From positions 1,178,001 to 1,242,000 of the forward strand of contig NZ_FOIZ01000001.1 in assembly GCF_900109295.1 (NCBI RefSeq): DNA of 64,000 bases. The letters run 5' to 3'. Position numbers and translations under genes: made by a program. Each line of letters begins with the position of its first letter. Positions within the stretch are counted from its first letter, which is position 1. The notes below the pieces were generated by a model that was not told where the DNA came from, did no database searches, and worked only from the letters and a program-made list of their open reading frames with translations. This stretch comes from Cognatiyoonia koreensis (lineage in GTDB: Bacteria; Pseudomonadota; Alphaproteobacteria; Rhodobacterales; Rhodobacteraceae). Below, one piece after another: positions 48,197 through 57,062 of this stretch.

Positions 48197-48642
48197 CGAT
48201 CGGCACCCTCAATCTCTTGAATCCCTGTGTCCAGAAGTCCAAACGCCGTTTGTGCAGCATCTTCGGGGCAGCTATTTGCATAGGAGTTTTTGGTTCCATC
48301 GGCAGCAATCAGGATAAGCTGTTCAATGCCTGCGTCCATGCACTCACCCGAAGTATCAAGAGTGGCCAAAACCGCAAGCTGGGCCTCCGCCAGACTTGCA
48401 ATCTGATTGAAGCTTCCGGCCGGAAGTTGTGTCCATTCAGTTCGTCCATCCCGAGAAACTGACCCCGGATAGCGCCGATACATCTGGTCATTTTCATAGA
48501 TCGTCGTCAGCAGACCTCCTCCGCCAAACGCACCGCTCCAGCCAAATGTCAGCGATCCCCCAGTTTCTGGGCGCAATGGAATCTCGGCGGTTTGCTGACA
48601 GGCACCCAGCGACAGGACGGCAAGAAACACCGCCCCCTTCAT
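48193..48642 (-). CDS. Small lipoprotein of unknown function
   Basis: A 149-residue protein with a short signal peptide and a lipobox LSLGAC (lipidated Cys at residue 15), so it is probably anchored in a membrane facing the periplasm. The mature part has two Cys near the C-terminus (SGECMD and NSCPED) that may form a disulfide. No family is recognised. It overlaps cimA upstream and the phytoene-synthase-like gene downstream by four bases each. Confidence 0.68.
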   Translation of the reverse strand: MKGAVFLAVLSLGACQQTAEIPLRPETGGSLTFGWSGAFGGGGLLTTIYENDQMYRRYPGSVSRDGRTEWTQLPAGSFNQIASLAEAQLAVLATLDTSGECMDAGIEQLILIAADGTKNSYANSCPEDAAQTAFGLLDTGIQEIEGADR

Positions 48643-50255
48643 ACCTTCGCCCCGTCCCGGATCAATTTCCAGTTGATCGCGTCCACAAGTGCCTCGAACG
48701 AAGCATCCAGAATGTTTGCAGACACACCCACCGTGGACCAGCCGTTGCCGTCCTTGTCTTCGCTGTCAATGATGACGCGGGTTACAGCTTCTGTACCGCC
48801 GTTTGTAATCCGCACCTTAAAGTCGACAAGCTGCATGTCGTCGATGATGTCTTGGTAAGGCCCCAGATCCTTGACCAAGGCACGGGCAAGTGCGTTGACC
48901 GGCCCTTGATCCGATCCATCCGGTCCGACGCTATCGGATACGGTCAACATCCGTTCGCCGCCGACTTTCACGGCAACAACGGCCTCGGTCACCGATACCA
49001 TCTTGTTATACTTGTTCTTGCGCCGCTCGACCGTGACGCGATAGCGTTTCACCTCAAAGAAGGCCGGCAATTCATCCAGTTCTTCACGTGCCAGCAGCTC
49101 GAACGACGCTTGGGCGGTATCGTAGGAATACCCCTGTGCTTCGCGCTCCTTGATCCGCTCCAGAATGCGCGCAAGCGCTGGATCGCCCTTTTCGACCGAA
49201 AGTCCCGCCTGCGCGAGCCGTTCGCGCAAATTTGATTGTCCGGCCTGATTGGACATTGGAACAATGCGGCTGTTGCCGACCGCCTTGGGATCAATGTGCT
49301 CGTAGGTGGTCGGGTCCTTAAGGATTGCCGAGGCGTGCAAACCTGCCTTGTGGGCGAATGCGGATGATCCGATGTAAGGGGCCTGTTTCGCTGGCACCCG
49401 GTTCAGAATGTCATCCAGCAAACGCGACGCACGGCGCATGCCCTTCAATGCGTCCTTGGTCACGCCCGTCTCGAATTGGCTGGCAAACGGTTCTTTCAAC
49501 AAGAGTGTCGGGATGATCGATGTCAGGTTCGCATTGCCGCAGCGCTCTCCAAGACCATTCAGCGTGCCTTGGATCTGCCGCGCTCCGGCGAGGACCGCCG
49601 CCAAGGAACCCGCAACAGCATTTTCGGTATCGTTGTGCGTGTGGATCGCGACATGATCGCCCGGGATACCGGACGCGATGACAGCCTTTACGATCTCCCC
49701 AATTTCTTGTGGCAACGTGCCGCCGTTGGTGTCGCATAGCACAATCCACCGTGCACCGGCTGTGTACGCGCGGTGCACGCATTTCACAGCGTAATCCGGG
49801 TCAGATTTGTAGCCGTCAAAAAAGTGTTCAGCATCGAATAGGGCCTCGCGCCCATTTTTGACGATATGGGCAAAAGAGGCTTCGAGATTGTCGAGATTTT
49901 CCTCCAGCGAGATACCTAGCGCCGTTGTCACATGAAACGGATGGGCCTTTCCAACAAGGCAGACAGCCGGTGTGCCTGCGTTCATGACACCGGCCAGAAC
50001 ATCGTCATTTTCGGCCGATCTGCCAGACCGTTTGGTCATCCCGAATGCCGTCATCGTTGCGCGGGTGTTCGGCGCATCGGCAAAGAATTCGCTATCCGTG
50101 GGATTGGCACCGGGCCAACCACCTTCGATATAATCAACACCCAACTCATCAAGCACCATCGCGATCTGGTGTTTTTCAGCTGTCGAGAACTGAACCCCCT
50201 GTGTTTGTTGGCCATCGCGCAGGGTTGTGTCGAAAAGAGAAAGCCTTTCTTTCAT
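48639..50255 (-). CDS. cimA: (R)-citramalate synthase
   Basis: A 538-residue LeuA-like enzyme that condenses pyruvate and acetyl-CoA to citramalate, opening a threonine-independent route to 2-oxobutyrate and isoleucine. The barrel start LFDTTLRDGQQTQGVQF, CDTNGG, HTHNDT and the GLGERCGN motif are present, with a C-terminal allosteric domain. The chosen start at 50255 is MKERLSLF; a longer frame overlaps cysS. It follows cysS by five bases. Confidence 0.9.
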   Translation of the reverse strand: MKERLSLFDTTLRDGQQTQGVQFSTAEKHQIAMVLDELGVDYIEGGWPGANPTDSEFFADAPNTRATMTAFGMTKRSGRSAENDDVLAGVMNAGTPAVCLVGKAHPFHVTTALGISLEENLDNLEASFAHIVKNGREALFDAEHFFDGYKSDPDYAVKCVHRAYTAGARWIVLCDTNGGTLPQEIGEIVKAVIASGIPGDHVAIHTHNDTENAVAGSLAAVLAGARQIQGTLNGLGERCGNANLTSIIPTLLLKEPFASQFETGVTKDALKGMRRASRLLDDILNRVPAKQAPYIGSSAFAHKAGLHASAILKDPTTYEHIDPKAVGNSRIVPMSNQAGQSNLRERLAQAGLSVEKGDPALARILERIKEREAQGYSYDTAQASFELLAREELDELPAFFEVKRYRVTVERRKNKYNKMVSVTEAVVAVKVGGERMLTVSDSVGPDGSDQGPVNALARALVKDLGPYQDIIDDMQLVDFKVRITNGGTEAVTRVIIDSEDKDGNGWSTVGVSANILDASFEALVDAINWKLIRDGAKV

Positions 50256-50260
50256 CGCGC

Positions 50261-51688
50261 TTACTCTTCCTCCAGCTGGGCCGCATCGAAATCCGGACCC
50301 GGTGACCACGCTGCCTGCCCGCCAACATCGGTTACCTGAACGCCTGCTGCATTCAGGATGTCGCGAATACGGTCGGCCTCTCCCCAGTCCTTTGCCGCCC
50401 GCGCAGTTGCGCGCGCCGCAAGCAATGCATCGACCTTTGCCGCGATTTGGGGAACGACAGTTTCGCCGCCTTCACCGCCGTTGAACATCGGTATCGCGGC
50501 CCAATCGTTGACCAGTCCCATCATTTCCAGACCATGGGCAAAACCCGCCAGATCGACCGGCGTCTTGCCTTTGGCCAAAACATGCAACCGCGCAATTGCA
50601 CCCGGCGTATTCAGATCATTGGCCAACACGCCGATAAACTCGCCGTCCGGTTGCCACTTGCCGTCAGCCTTCAAGGCGCGGATCAAGTCCGGACCGAAAC
50701 CATGGCCATGCAGAATGCCGTACCACTTGCGCAACGTCGCTTCTGCTTCGTCGCGCTTTTTCGCAGTCCAATCCATCGGCTTGCCATAGTGGGTCGACAA
50801 GAAAACGAAGCGGATGACCTCACCCGGCACACCCTGATCGAGCAGGTCGCGGACGGTAAAGAAATTGCCGAGCGACTTGGACATCTTCTTGCCCTCGACC
50901 TGCAGCATTTCGTTGTGCAACCAGACCTGCGCGAAATCGTGACCGGCACAGACCGATTGCGCGATTTCGTTTTCGTGGTGGGGGAACATCAAATCGTTCC
51001 CGCCGCCGTGAATGTCAAAGGAAGGTCCAAGCAGGTCGAACGCCATGGCAGAGCATTCGATATGCCAACCCGGACGGCCATAACCCCATGGGCTATCCCA
51101 TCCCGGCACGCCATCCCCTGACGGTTTCCACATTACGAAGTCCATCGGATTGCGTTTGTAGGGTGCTACTTCGACACGGGCACCGGCGATCATGTCGTCA
51201 ATCGAACGGCCAGAAAGCGCGCCGTAGTTTTCATAGCTTTCGACAGCGAAAAGCACGTGACCTTCGGCCTCATAGGCATGACCGCCAGCGATCAGATCTT
51301 CGATCAGGGCAATCATCTGTGCGATATAGGCGGTTGCGCGCGGCTCATTGGTCGGGCGCTGCGCCCCGAGCGCATCCATATCGGCATGATACCAGCCAAT
51401 CGTTTCGGCCGTAATGTCCCCGATGTCACGCCCGCTTTCGGCTGCACGAGCGTTGATCTTGTCGTCCACGTCCGTGAAGTTGCGCACGTAGGTCACATGT
51501 TCATCGCCATAGACTTCTTTCAGAAGCCTGAACAAGACATCGAACAGCAAGACGTTCCGTGCATTTCCGAGGTGCGCGCGGTCATAGACCGTCGGCCCGC
51601 AGAGATACATGCGCACATTGGTTGGGTCCAAAGGCACAAAGTCTTCTTTGCGGCGGGTCTTGGTATTCTGAAATCGAATTGTGGTCAT
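50261..51688 (-). CDS. cysS: Cysteinyl-tRNA synthetase
   Basis: A 475-residue class I synthetase. The HIGH equivalent is HLGN in [16 protein letters not shown] is intact (KKMSKSLGN), and zinc-site residues CGPTVY and HHENEIAQS are visible. It charges tRNA-Cys. The start at 51688 (MTTIRFQNT) is preferred over an upstream GTG. Its 127-base upstream gap holds a Cys-rich mini-ORF (51771-51815), suggesting that cysS expression responds to charged tRNA-Cys. Confidence 0.96.
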   Translation of the reverse strand: MTTIRFQNTKTRRKEDFVPLDPTNVRMYLCGPTVYDRAHLGNARNVLLFDVLFRLLKEVYGDEHVTYVRNFTDVDDKINARAAESGRDIGDITAETIGWYHADMDALGAQRPTNEPRATAYIAQMIALIEDLIAGGHAYEAEGHVLFAVESYENYGALSGRSIDDMIAGARVEVAPYKRNPMDFVMWKPSGDGVPGWDSPWGYGRPGWHIECSAMAFDLLGPSFDIHGGGNDLMFPHHENEIAQSVCAGHDFAQVWLHNEMLQVEGKKMSKSLGNFFTVRDLLDQGVPGEVIRFVFLSTHYGKPMDWTAKKRDEAEATLRKWYGILHGHGFGPDLIRALKADGKWQPDGEFIGVLANDLNTPGAIARLHVLAKGKTPVDLAGFAHGLEMMGLVNDWAAIPMFNGGEGGETVVPQIAAKVDALLAARATARAAKDWGEADRIRDILNAAGVQVTDVGGQAAWSPGPDFDAAQLEEE

Positions 51689-51770
51689 AGCTCTCACGCA
51701 CAGGGTTTGCCTGCGGGCTTAGCGTGATCAGTTCAGGGATGAAACGTGAAAAAGCGGCCCGCGACGGATG

Positions 51771-51815
51771 TCAGCAGGGAATAATGCAGCAAATGGTGAT
51801 GCAGGTCTTTTTCAT
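51771..51815 (-). CDS. Cys-rich leader peptide upstream of cysS
   Basis: A 14-codon ORF on the cysS strand reads MKKTCITICCIIPC and stop. Four of 14 codons are TGC, including a CC pair. It starts 10 bases after the DUF1697 stop and ends 82 bases before the cysS ATG. Its ribosome-binding site is weak; GAAGG lies 13 bases ahead. Sequence and position suit a leader peptide at which ribosomes stall when Cys-tRNA is scarce, but expression is unproven. Downstream, two stems (51713-51718 with 51757-51762; 51694-51699 with 51722-51727) interlock and so would compete. No clean intrinsic terminator is visible, only a T5 tract at 51749-51753. Confidence 0.6.
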   Translation of the reverse strand: MKKTCITICCIIPC

Positions 51816-51824
51816 GCGACCGTT

Positions 51825-52343
51825 TTAACCTTCAACCGGACACATGTCTACAAGGTTGCGGATCGTGTTCAGATTCCGGGCAGTGTAGGTCGTGCCGGTA
51901 ATGGCCTTGTCGAACTTTTCGGCCAAGAGTGAATTGCTGAAGCCGCCCGGCGTATAGAGCCAGACGGTATGGCCTTTGATGACGACCTTTTCATCACGTT
52001 TGTAGTGGGCGATCACGTCCTGATCGACATCCGGGGCATCGAGACAGAAATAGGCATGAAGCAGGTTCCCGGATTCAGGCTTGATCGGGCAATGCGAGAG
52101 CCGGGCTTTTAATTCCGAGGCCCGCAGAACCAGAACAGCGACATCGATGGGCAAAGCTGCGTGCAGTTTGGCGGCAAGCGCTTCGGCACCGCCTTCGGCA
52201 CGGAACACGACATTTCCGCTGTTCACGTAAGTTTGCACATCCTGCCAGCCCAGTTTTTCGCAAATCGCACGCAAGTCTTCCATGGCCAGCATATTGCGAC
52301 CACCAACATTGATCCCTCGCAAGAGCGCAACAAAGGTCTGCAT
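51825..52343 (-). CDS. DUF1697 family protein
   Basis: A 172-residue protein with the family opening FVALLRGINVGGRN and the LGWQDVQTYVNSGNVVF and YTARNLNTIRNL segments of DUF1697. The function is unknown. The start at 52343 was chosen because the family begins at this Met; sequence further upstream in the frame is not conserved-looking. It lies upstream of cysS and its leader ORF on the same strand. Confidence 0.85.
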   Translation of the reverse strand: MQTFVALLRGINVGGRNMLAMEDLRAICEKLGWQDVQTYVNSGNVVFRAEGGAEALAAKLHAALPIDVAVLVLRASELKARLSHCPIKPESGNLLHAYFCLDAPDVDQDVIAHYKRDEKVVIKGHTVWLYTPGGFSNSLLAEKFDKAITGTTYTARNLNTIRNLVDMCPVEG

Positions 52344-52443
52344 TAAACATCCTCTCTGATTGACGGCATAGCACAGAACCGACAACCTGAATACATGGCA
52401 ATCAAGGACTTTGGCCGGACACCGTGACATACCGCACCACCCA

Positions 52444-53325
52444 ATGACGCGATACGGCACTGACGCAACCGCGACCTTGATCGTGCTGACGATCGGTGTG
52501 CTTTGGGGATTTTACTGGTGGCCCGTCCGTGGAATTGCGGCGGCCGGTTTGGAAGGGGCCTGGGGCACAGCCGCTGCGACTGGTTGTGCGGTCGTGGTGT
52601 TGATGCGGTTTGCGTTTCGGGACGGACGATGGCGCAAAACCGATCTGCTCGCCCTTTTGGCCATTGCGACCGGCGGGGCGGCATTTACGCTTTATTCCGT
52701 CGGATTCATCTACGGGCGCGTCGCGCTAGTCACGCTGCTATTTTATTTGACGCCAGTGTGGAGCACCCTGCTGACACGGTTTCTGCTTGGCTGGGATACG
52801 CCCCGCCTTCGGATCATCGCCATGGGCATCGGCCTGCTTGGGTTACTTGTCATACTAGGCGCGAAAGGCGACTGGCCCATTCCGCGCAACACCGGTGAAT
52901 GGCTGGGCTTGGCGTCAGGCTTGTTTTGGGCGCTTGGGTCGACAGGAATCAGAGCCCGCCCCGAAGTCGCGCCTGTCGATGCCGCTTTCGTTTTTGCGCT
53001 TGGCGGATGCGTTGCCGCGCTCGCATGCGGAGCCATTTTACCGGAAGCACATATGGAACTGAACGCGCTGACCCAGGTCATCACCCTGTCGGCCATCACC
53101 GGCGCAATCTGGTGGGCGTTTTCTATTCCACTTTTGATGTGGGCAACCGCGCGGCTCGACCCGGCGCGTGTCGGAATGCTATTGATGAGCGAAGTGCTTG
53201 TCGGCATTGCTTCGGCTGCGATCATCGCCGGGGAACGCATCACCCCGCTTGAAATCGTAGGCGGTGGTCTGGTTTTGCTGGCAGGCGTTCTTGAGGTTTG
53301 GCCCAGCAAAGGACAGCGACAATGA
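52444..53325 (+). CDS. EamA-family drug/metabolite permease
   Basis: A 293-residue inner-membrane protein with ten predicted helices arranged as two EamA repeats (VLWGFYWWPVRG near the N-terminus, then a second unit after about residue 150). Such carriers usually export metabolites; the substrate cannot be told from sequence. Its stop overlaps the start of the next gene (ATGA), indicating coupling. Confidence 0.83.
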   Translation: MTRYGTDATATLIVLTIGVLWGFYWWPVRGIAAAGLEGAWGTAAATGCAVVVLMRFAFRDGRWRKTDLLALLAIATGGAAFTLYSVGFIYGRVALVTLLFYLTPVWSTLLTRFLLGWDTPRLRIIAMGIGLLGLLVILGAKGDWPIPRNTGEWLGLASGLFWALGSTGIRARPEVAPVDAAFVFALGGCVAALACGAILPEAHMELNALTQVITLSAITGAIWWAFSIPLLMWATARLDPARVGMLLMSEVLVGIASAAIIAGERITPLEIVGGGLVLLAGVLEVWPSKGQRQ

Positions 53326-53657
53326 CCCGCAAAACCGTTGATTCAATTTGTGCCGCCTATCCCGGTGCGACCGCATCAGACCCGACAACCGAACTTGATA
53401 GCTGGAAAGCCGGCGGCAAGATGTTTGCCTGTTTCGGTGATCGGATCGACGGTGTTTGCGTCAAGACCGACAGCATTGATACCGCCAGAATGTTGATTGA
53501 CGCGGGGGCCGCGACCAAAGCGCCCTACTTCCACAAAAGCTGGGTATTGGTGAGCTTTGACGCGGCCGACGACGAACTCAAACACCGGATTCGCGTTTCA
53601 TACGAGATCATAGCGAAGAGCCTGCCAAAGAAGGTTCGCGATAATCTGGCGTCGTAG
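53322..53657 (+). CDS. MmcQ/YjbR-family protein
   Basis: A 111-residue protein of the MmcQ/YjbR fold (double-wing DNA-binding-like), with FHKSWVLVS as the family core and an AYPGATASDP start. Its role is unknown; related proteins bind DNA in some reports. The ATG at 53322 overlaps the permease stop; a TTG at 53298 is less likely. Confidence 0.78.
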   Translation: MTRKTVDSICAAYPGATASDPTTELDSWKAGGKMFACFGDRIDGVCVKTDSIDTARMLIDAGAATKAPYFHKSWVLVSFDAADDELKHRIRVSYEIIAKSLPKKVRDNLAS

Positions 53658-53683
53658 GTATTATTATCTGCCAGGTTCGGACC

Positions 53684-54076
53684 TTACACCTTGTCGTAGC
53701 TGATCACTTCGATTTCGACGCCGTCCGCGTCGGTGAAATAGAATCGCCGACCCGGTTCATAATCAGCATGTGATGTTGGTTCGAAACCGAGGGACTTCAC
53801 TTTTGTTTCGACCGCGTCCAGATCATCCACGACAACGCCCAGATGGTTCAGCCCGCCGCGGGTGACATAGCTTGCATCTTTCTTGGGAACTGTTTGCGGA
53901 CCTGGTCCGGTATATAGCGCGACATAACTCTTCTCGCTTCCAACATGGACGGTGTAGCCCTGCCCTTCCATTGATGGCCCCTCCCACCGGATGTGCCAGC
54001 CGAAGAGGTCGATCAGCATCCCAGCCGTCGCTTTGGGATCGGGGACGGTGACGTTGACGTGTTCCAGCTCACTCAT
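53684..54076 (-). CDS. VOC-superfamily metalloenzyme-fold protein (glyoxalase-like)
   Basis: A 130-residue single VOC module of two beta-alpha-beta-beta-beta units: LEHVNVTVPDPKAT opens the first and LNHLGVVVDDLDAVE the second. Candidate metal ligands are the His in LEHVNV and NHLG and the Glu in VEIEVI. The substrate is unknown; relatives include glyoxalase I and antibiotic-resistance proteins. It is translationally coupled to an upstream Cys-rich miniprotein and read away from a SoxR-type operator, so it is probably induced by redox-active compounds. Confidence 0.85.
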   Translation of the reverse strand: MSELEHVNVTVPDPKATAGMLIDLFGWHIRWEGPSMEGQGYTVHVGSEKSYVALYTGPGPQTVPKKDASYVTRGGLNHLGVVVDDLDAVETKVKSLGFEPTSHADYEPGRRFYFTDADGVEIEVISYDKV

Positions 54077-54225
54077 TTCGTGTTCCTTTTCAAACGCTTG
54101 AAGATTAACGGGCGAATTGTGCGCGGTGCGAAGAAGCAGCCGCATTCAAGATCGTGCCCACAGCCGATGCCATCACGGCGCAAGGTGTTCATGACTGACG
54201 GTGATGCGCAATAGCGGGGTGACAT
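54073..54225 (-). CDS. Cys-rich 50-residue miniprotein
   Basis: An ORF of 50 codons (MSPRYCASPSVMNTLRRDG...) with Cys at residues 6, 22, 28 and 30, including C-G-H-D-L-E-C-G-C, and a basic C-terminus. AGGAG stands seven bases ahead of the ATG. Its TGA overlaps the VOC gene start (ATGA). The strong ribosome-binding site, coupling and soxbox position make it a likely real gene. The Cys cluster could bind metal or sense redox state; no family is recognised. Confidence 0.6.
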   Translation of the reverse strand: MSPRYCASPSVMNTLRRDGIGCGHDLECGCFFAPRTIRPLIFKRLKRNTK

Positions 54226-54268
54226 GGTGTTTCTCCTCTGGATTCTTTGTTGCGAATCCTTTTTCATT

Positions 54269-54286
54269 CCTCAAGTTAACTTGAGA
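54269..54286. promoter_or_regulatory. SoxR operator (soxbox)
   Basis: CCTCAAGTTAACTTGAGA matches the SoxR consensus CCTCAAGTTAACTTGAGG at 17 of 18 positions. On the minus strand the arrangement TTGATC-TCAAGTTAACTTGAGGAAT follows the E. coli soxS promoter pattern, with the operator inside the long -35/-10 spacer; the -10 is poor. It lies 43 bases from the miniprotein start and 14 bases before soxR. Confidence 0.88.
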
Positions 54287-54300
54287 TCAAGAGGTTTTTC

Positions 54301-54732
54301 ATGTCGGGTCTGACCATCGGAGATATCGCGGCACGCACCGGACTCGCGGTGTCTGCGATCCGGTTTTACGAAGAGCACGGGATCGTCCATCCCTTGCGCA
54401 ACGCAGGCGGGCACCGGCGGTATGGTCGGCACGACATCCGGCGGCTTTCGTTTGTGATGGCGGCGCAAAAATTAGGCTTTCCACTGTCTGAAATTGCAGG
54501 TCATCTTGAAAAACTCCCCATTCACAAGGCCCCCACCAAGGCGGACTGGACCCGCATTTCAAAGACGTTCCGCAGCGACATTGACGCACGGATCGCAGCA
54601 CTGGAGAAACTGCGTGATACGCTGGATGGATGTATCGGTTGCGGGTGTTTGTCTTTGCAGGTCTGCAAGCTTTACAATCCTGACGACATCAAGGGACAAG
54701 ATGGACCAGGTCCGCGTAATCTGATGGGTTGA
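54301..54732 (+). CDS. soxR: Redox-sensing transcriptional activator SoxR
   Basis: A 143-residue MerR-family regulator. Residues about 4-70 form the winged helix (TIGDIAARTGLAVSAIRFYEE). A dimerisation helix follows, then the [2Fe-2S] cluster motif CIGCGCLSLQVC (Cys111, Cys114, Cys116, Cys122; C-x2-C-x-C-x5-C), diagnostic of SoxR. Cluster oxidation by redox-cycling drugs or nitric oxide activates promoters with long spacers. No soxS is present; the divergent operon is the evident target. GAGG lies six bases ahead of the ATG. Confidence 0.95.
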   Translation: MSGLTIGDIAARTGLAVSAIRFYEEHGIVHPLRNAGGHRRYGRHDIRRLSFVMAAQKLGFPLSEIAGHLEKLPIHKAPTKADWTRISKTFRSDIDARIAALEKLRDTLDGCIGCGCLSLQVCKLYNPDDIKGQDGPGPRNLMG

Positions 54733-54763
54733 CGTTCCTGGCATGCGCATGCTCCCTGCGGTC

Positions 54764-55933
54764 ATGAAACTATCGACACGTATTACCGGCCTTACAGGCG
54801 GCGGTTCCGACGGATGGGACGTCTTTTACAAGGCGCGCCAGATGATCGCTGACGGGATCAAGGTCACCGAACTGACCATTGGCGAACATGACATTCGCAC
54901 AGACCCGGCGATCCTTGACGCCATGGCGCAAAGTGCGCGTGGCGGACACACAGGTTATGCCATGGTACCCGGTATCGGTGCCTTGCGTGACAAGGTTGCG
55001 GAAAGGATTTCGGCGCAATCCGGTGTGCCAACAACGCGCGACAACATTCTGATTACACCTGGTGGTCAGGCAGCGCTCTTTGCCGCGCACCATGCGGTCT
55101 GCGATGAAGGCGACACTGCGCTGTTCATTGACCCGTATTATGCCACATATCCCGGCACGCTTCGCGCCGTCGGCGCACGACCACAAGCCGTTCACACCGA
55201 TCCCATCAACGGGTTTCAGCCACGGGCGACCGATATCGCGCCATATGCCGCCGCTGCAACGTCGTTGCTGATCAATTCGCCGAACAATCCAACCGGGGCG
55301 GTATATACGCCGGAGACCATGCAGGATATCGCGCAAGTAAGCGTCGCCCATGACCTTTGGCTGATTTCTGACGAGGTCTATGACACGCAGGTCTGGCGTG
55401 GTCGTCACATTTCGCCGCGCAGTCTGCCAAGTATGTCTGAACGCACGTTAGTCGTCGGCTCCATGTCAAAGAGCCACGCGATGACAGGCAGTCGTTGCGG
55501 GTGGGTCTGCGGCCCAGCAGACGTGATCAACCATCTGATTACACTTGCCACCCACACCACCTATGGCGTGCCGGGATTCATTCAGGACGCCACCCTTTTT
55601 GCATTGGACGCGGGTCCGGAACTTGAAGAGAGGATCGCTGAACCGTTCCGGCGGCGGCGCGCCATGACGCTCGAGGCGCTGGCCAACCAGAATGTCGTGA
55701 AATCAGTCCCGCCGGATGGCGCGATGTATATCATGCTTGATATCAGGGCGACTGGTCTTTCGGGAGAGGAATTCGCCAACGCCTTGCTTGATACACACCA
55801 GATTGCGGTTATGCCGGGCGAAAGTTTTGGCCAAGCAGCGGCAGGCCATATCCGCGTTGCGCTTACCATCGACGATGCGGCTTTTGTACGCGCGCTGGAC
55901 ACGCTGATCGGATTTGCGCATTCACTTGCGTGA
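54764..55933 (+). CDS. Class I/II PLP-dependent aminotransferase
   Basis: A 389-residue fold-type I aminotransferase with the PLP lysine K236 in GSMSKSHAMTGSRCGW, NSPNNPTGAVY, DEVYD and a C-terminal Arg in GHIRVAL. It resembles aspartate/aromatic-type enzymes; the donor and acceptor are not readable. It follows soxR by 31 bases (10 if an upstream ATG at 54743 is used), so it may be co-transcribed with it. Confidence 0.86.
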   Translation: MKLSTRITGLTGGGSDGWDVFYKARQMIADGIKVTELTIGEHDIRTDPAILDAMAQSARGGHTGYAMVPGIGALRDKVAERISAQSGVPTTRDNILITPGGQAALFAAHHAVCDEGDTALFIDPYYATYPGTLRAVGARPQAVHTDPINGFQPRATDIAPYAAAATSLLINSPNNPTGAVYTPETMQDIAQVSVAHDLWLISDEVYDTQVWRGRHISPRSLPSMSERTLVVGSMSKSHAMTGSRCGWVCGPADVINHLITLATHTTYGVPGFIQDATLFALDAGPELEERIAEPFRRRRAMTLEALANQNVVKSVPPDGAMYIMLDIRATGLSGEEFANALLDTHQIAVMPGESFGQAAAGHIRVALTIDDAAFVRALDTLIGFAHSLA

Positions 55934-56021
55934 CGGCTTTTCGCATTCTGCGCGTATTTTTTTTGGAATCGATGCCCGATTTGAGGCGGCAGGACCACGC
56001 AATGCGGGCTAAACTCTGACC

Positions 56022-57062
56022 ATGCTTTTTGAGTTGCCGCCCGATCAAACCTTATACGACGCACTTCTTTCGCGCGATCATCACTATGATGGACGCGCAT
56101 TTGTCGGTGTCAGTACGACCGGCGTATTTTGTCGTCTGACCTGCCCAGCACGCAAACCGAAACGCGAAAACTGCACGTTCTTTGACAGCCAAGCCGCAGC
56201 ACTTGACGCGGGGTTTCGTCCCTGCAAGCGCTGTCATCCGTTGTCCAGCACAGACCCGACCGTGCAAAAGCTTCTTGATGCGCTGAACGCCCGTCCAGCG
56301 CATCGCTGGACAGAAGCAGATATCGCCGCACTGGATGTGGACCCATCAACAGCCCGTAAAGGTTTCAAACGCGCATTTGGCATGACATTTCTTGAGATGG
56401 CCCGCCAACAGCGCCTTGCGCTGGGATTCAACGCACTTGCGGACAATGGCAGCGTCATTGATGCGCAACTTCTGGCCGGGTTCGAGTCCGGTTCCGCCTT
56501 TCGCGCATCTTTTGCCAAACGGTTTGGGATGGCACCGGCCACTTTTCGCAAGGATGCCCTGTTGCAAGCCGATTTCATCAACACACCGATTGGTGCGATG
56601 ATCGCCGTCAGCGACCGGACACATCTGCACTTGCTTGAATTCTTCGATCGCAAGGCGTTGCCAACCGAGATGAAGCGCCTGTTGTCGATGACGAAAGGCA
56701 CAATTGGCTTCGGATCCCCGGGCCCAACCGAAGCCACGAAGGCGGCGCTTTCCGATTATTTCGCAGGCAAAGCACTGCCAACGATACCACTTGCACTGCA
56801 TGGCTCTGCCTTTACCAAGTCGGTTTGGAGAGCTTTGATAAACATTCCTGCTGGCGAAACGCGCAGTTATAGTCAGTTGGCACATGATATCGGCCAGCCA
56901 AATGCAACCCGCGCAGTCGCCCGTGCAAACGGTGCCAACCAGATTGCGATCCTGATCCCGTGCCACCGCGTGATCTGCGCAGATGGATCGCTAACGGGTT
57001 ATGGCGGCGGGCTGTGGCGTAAACAGAAACTTCTTGAAACCGAACTGAAAGCAAAGCCATGA
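56022..57062 (+). CDS. ada: Ada: methylphosphotriester/O6-alkylguanine repair protein and activator
   Basis: A 346-residue full-length Ada: an N-terminal zinc domain with Cys37, Cys41, Cys68 and Cys71 (CRLTC and RPCKRC), an AraC-like helix-turn-helix region (about 95-180), and a C-terminal O6-methylguanine methyltransferase domain with acceptor Cys314 in PCHRV. Methylation of the zinc-site Cys turns it into an activator of alkylation repair. An AlkA-like gene is 15 kb away. It overlaps the next gene by four bases. Confidence 0.93.
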   Translation: MLFELPPDQTLYDALLSRDHHYDGRAFVGVSTTGVFCRLTCPARKPKRENCTFFDSQAAALDAGFRPCKRCHPLSSTDPTVQKLLDALNARPAHRWTEADIAALDVDPSTARKGFKRAFGMTFLEMARQQRLALGFNALADNGSVIDAQLLAGFESGSAFRASFAKRFGMAPATFRKDALLQADFINTPIGAMIAVSDRTHLHLLEFFDRKALPTEMKRLLSMTKGTIGFGSPGPTEATKAALSDYFAGKALPTIPLALHGSAFTKSVWRALINIPAGETRSYSQLAHDIGQPNATRAVARANGANQIAILIPCHRVICADGSLTGYGGGLWRKQKLLETELKAKP

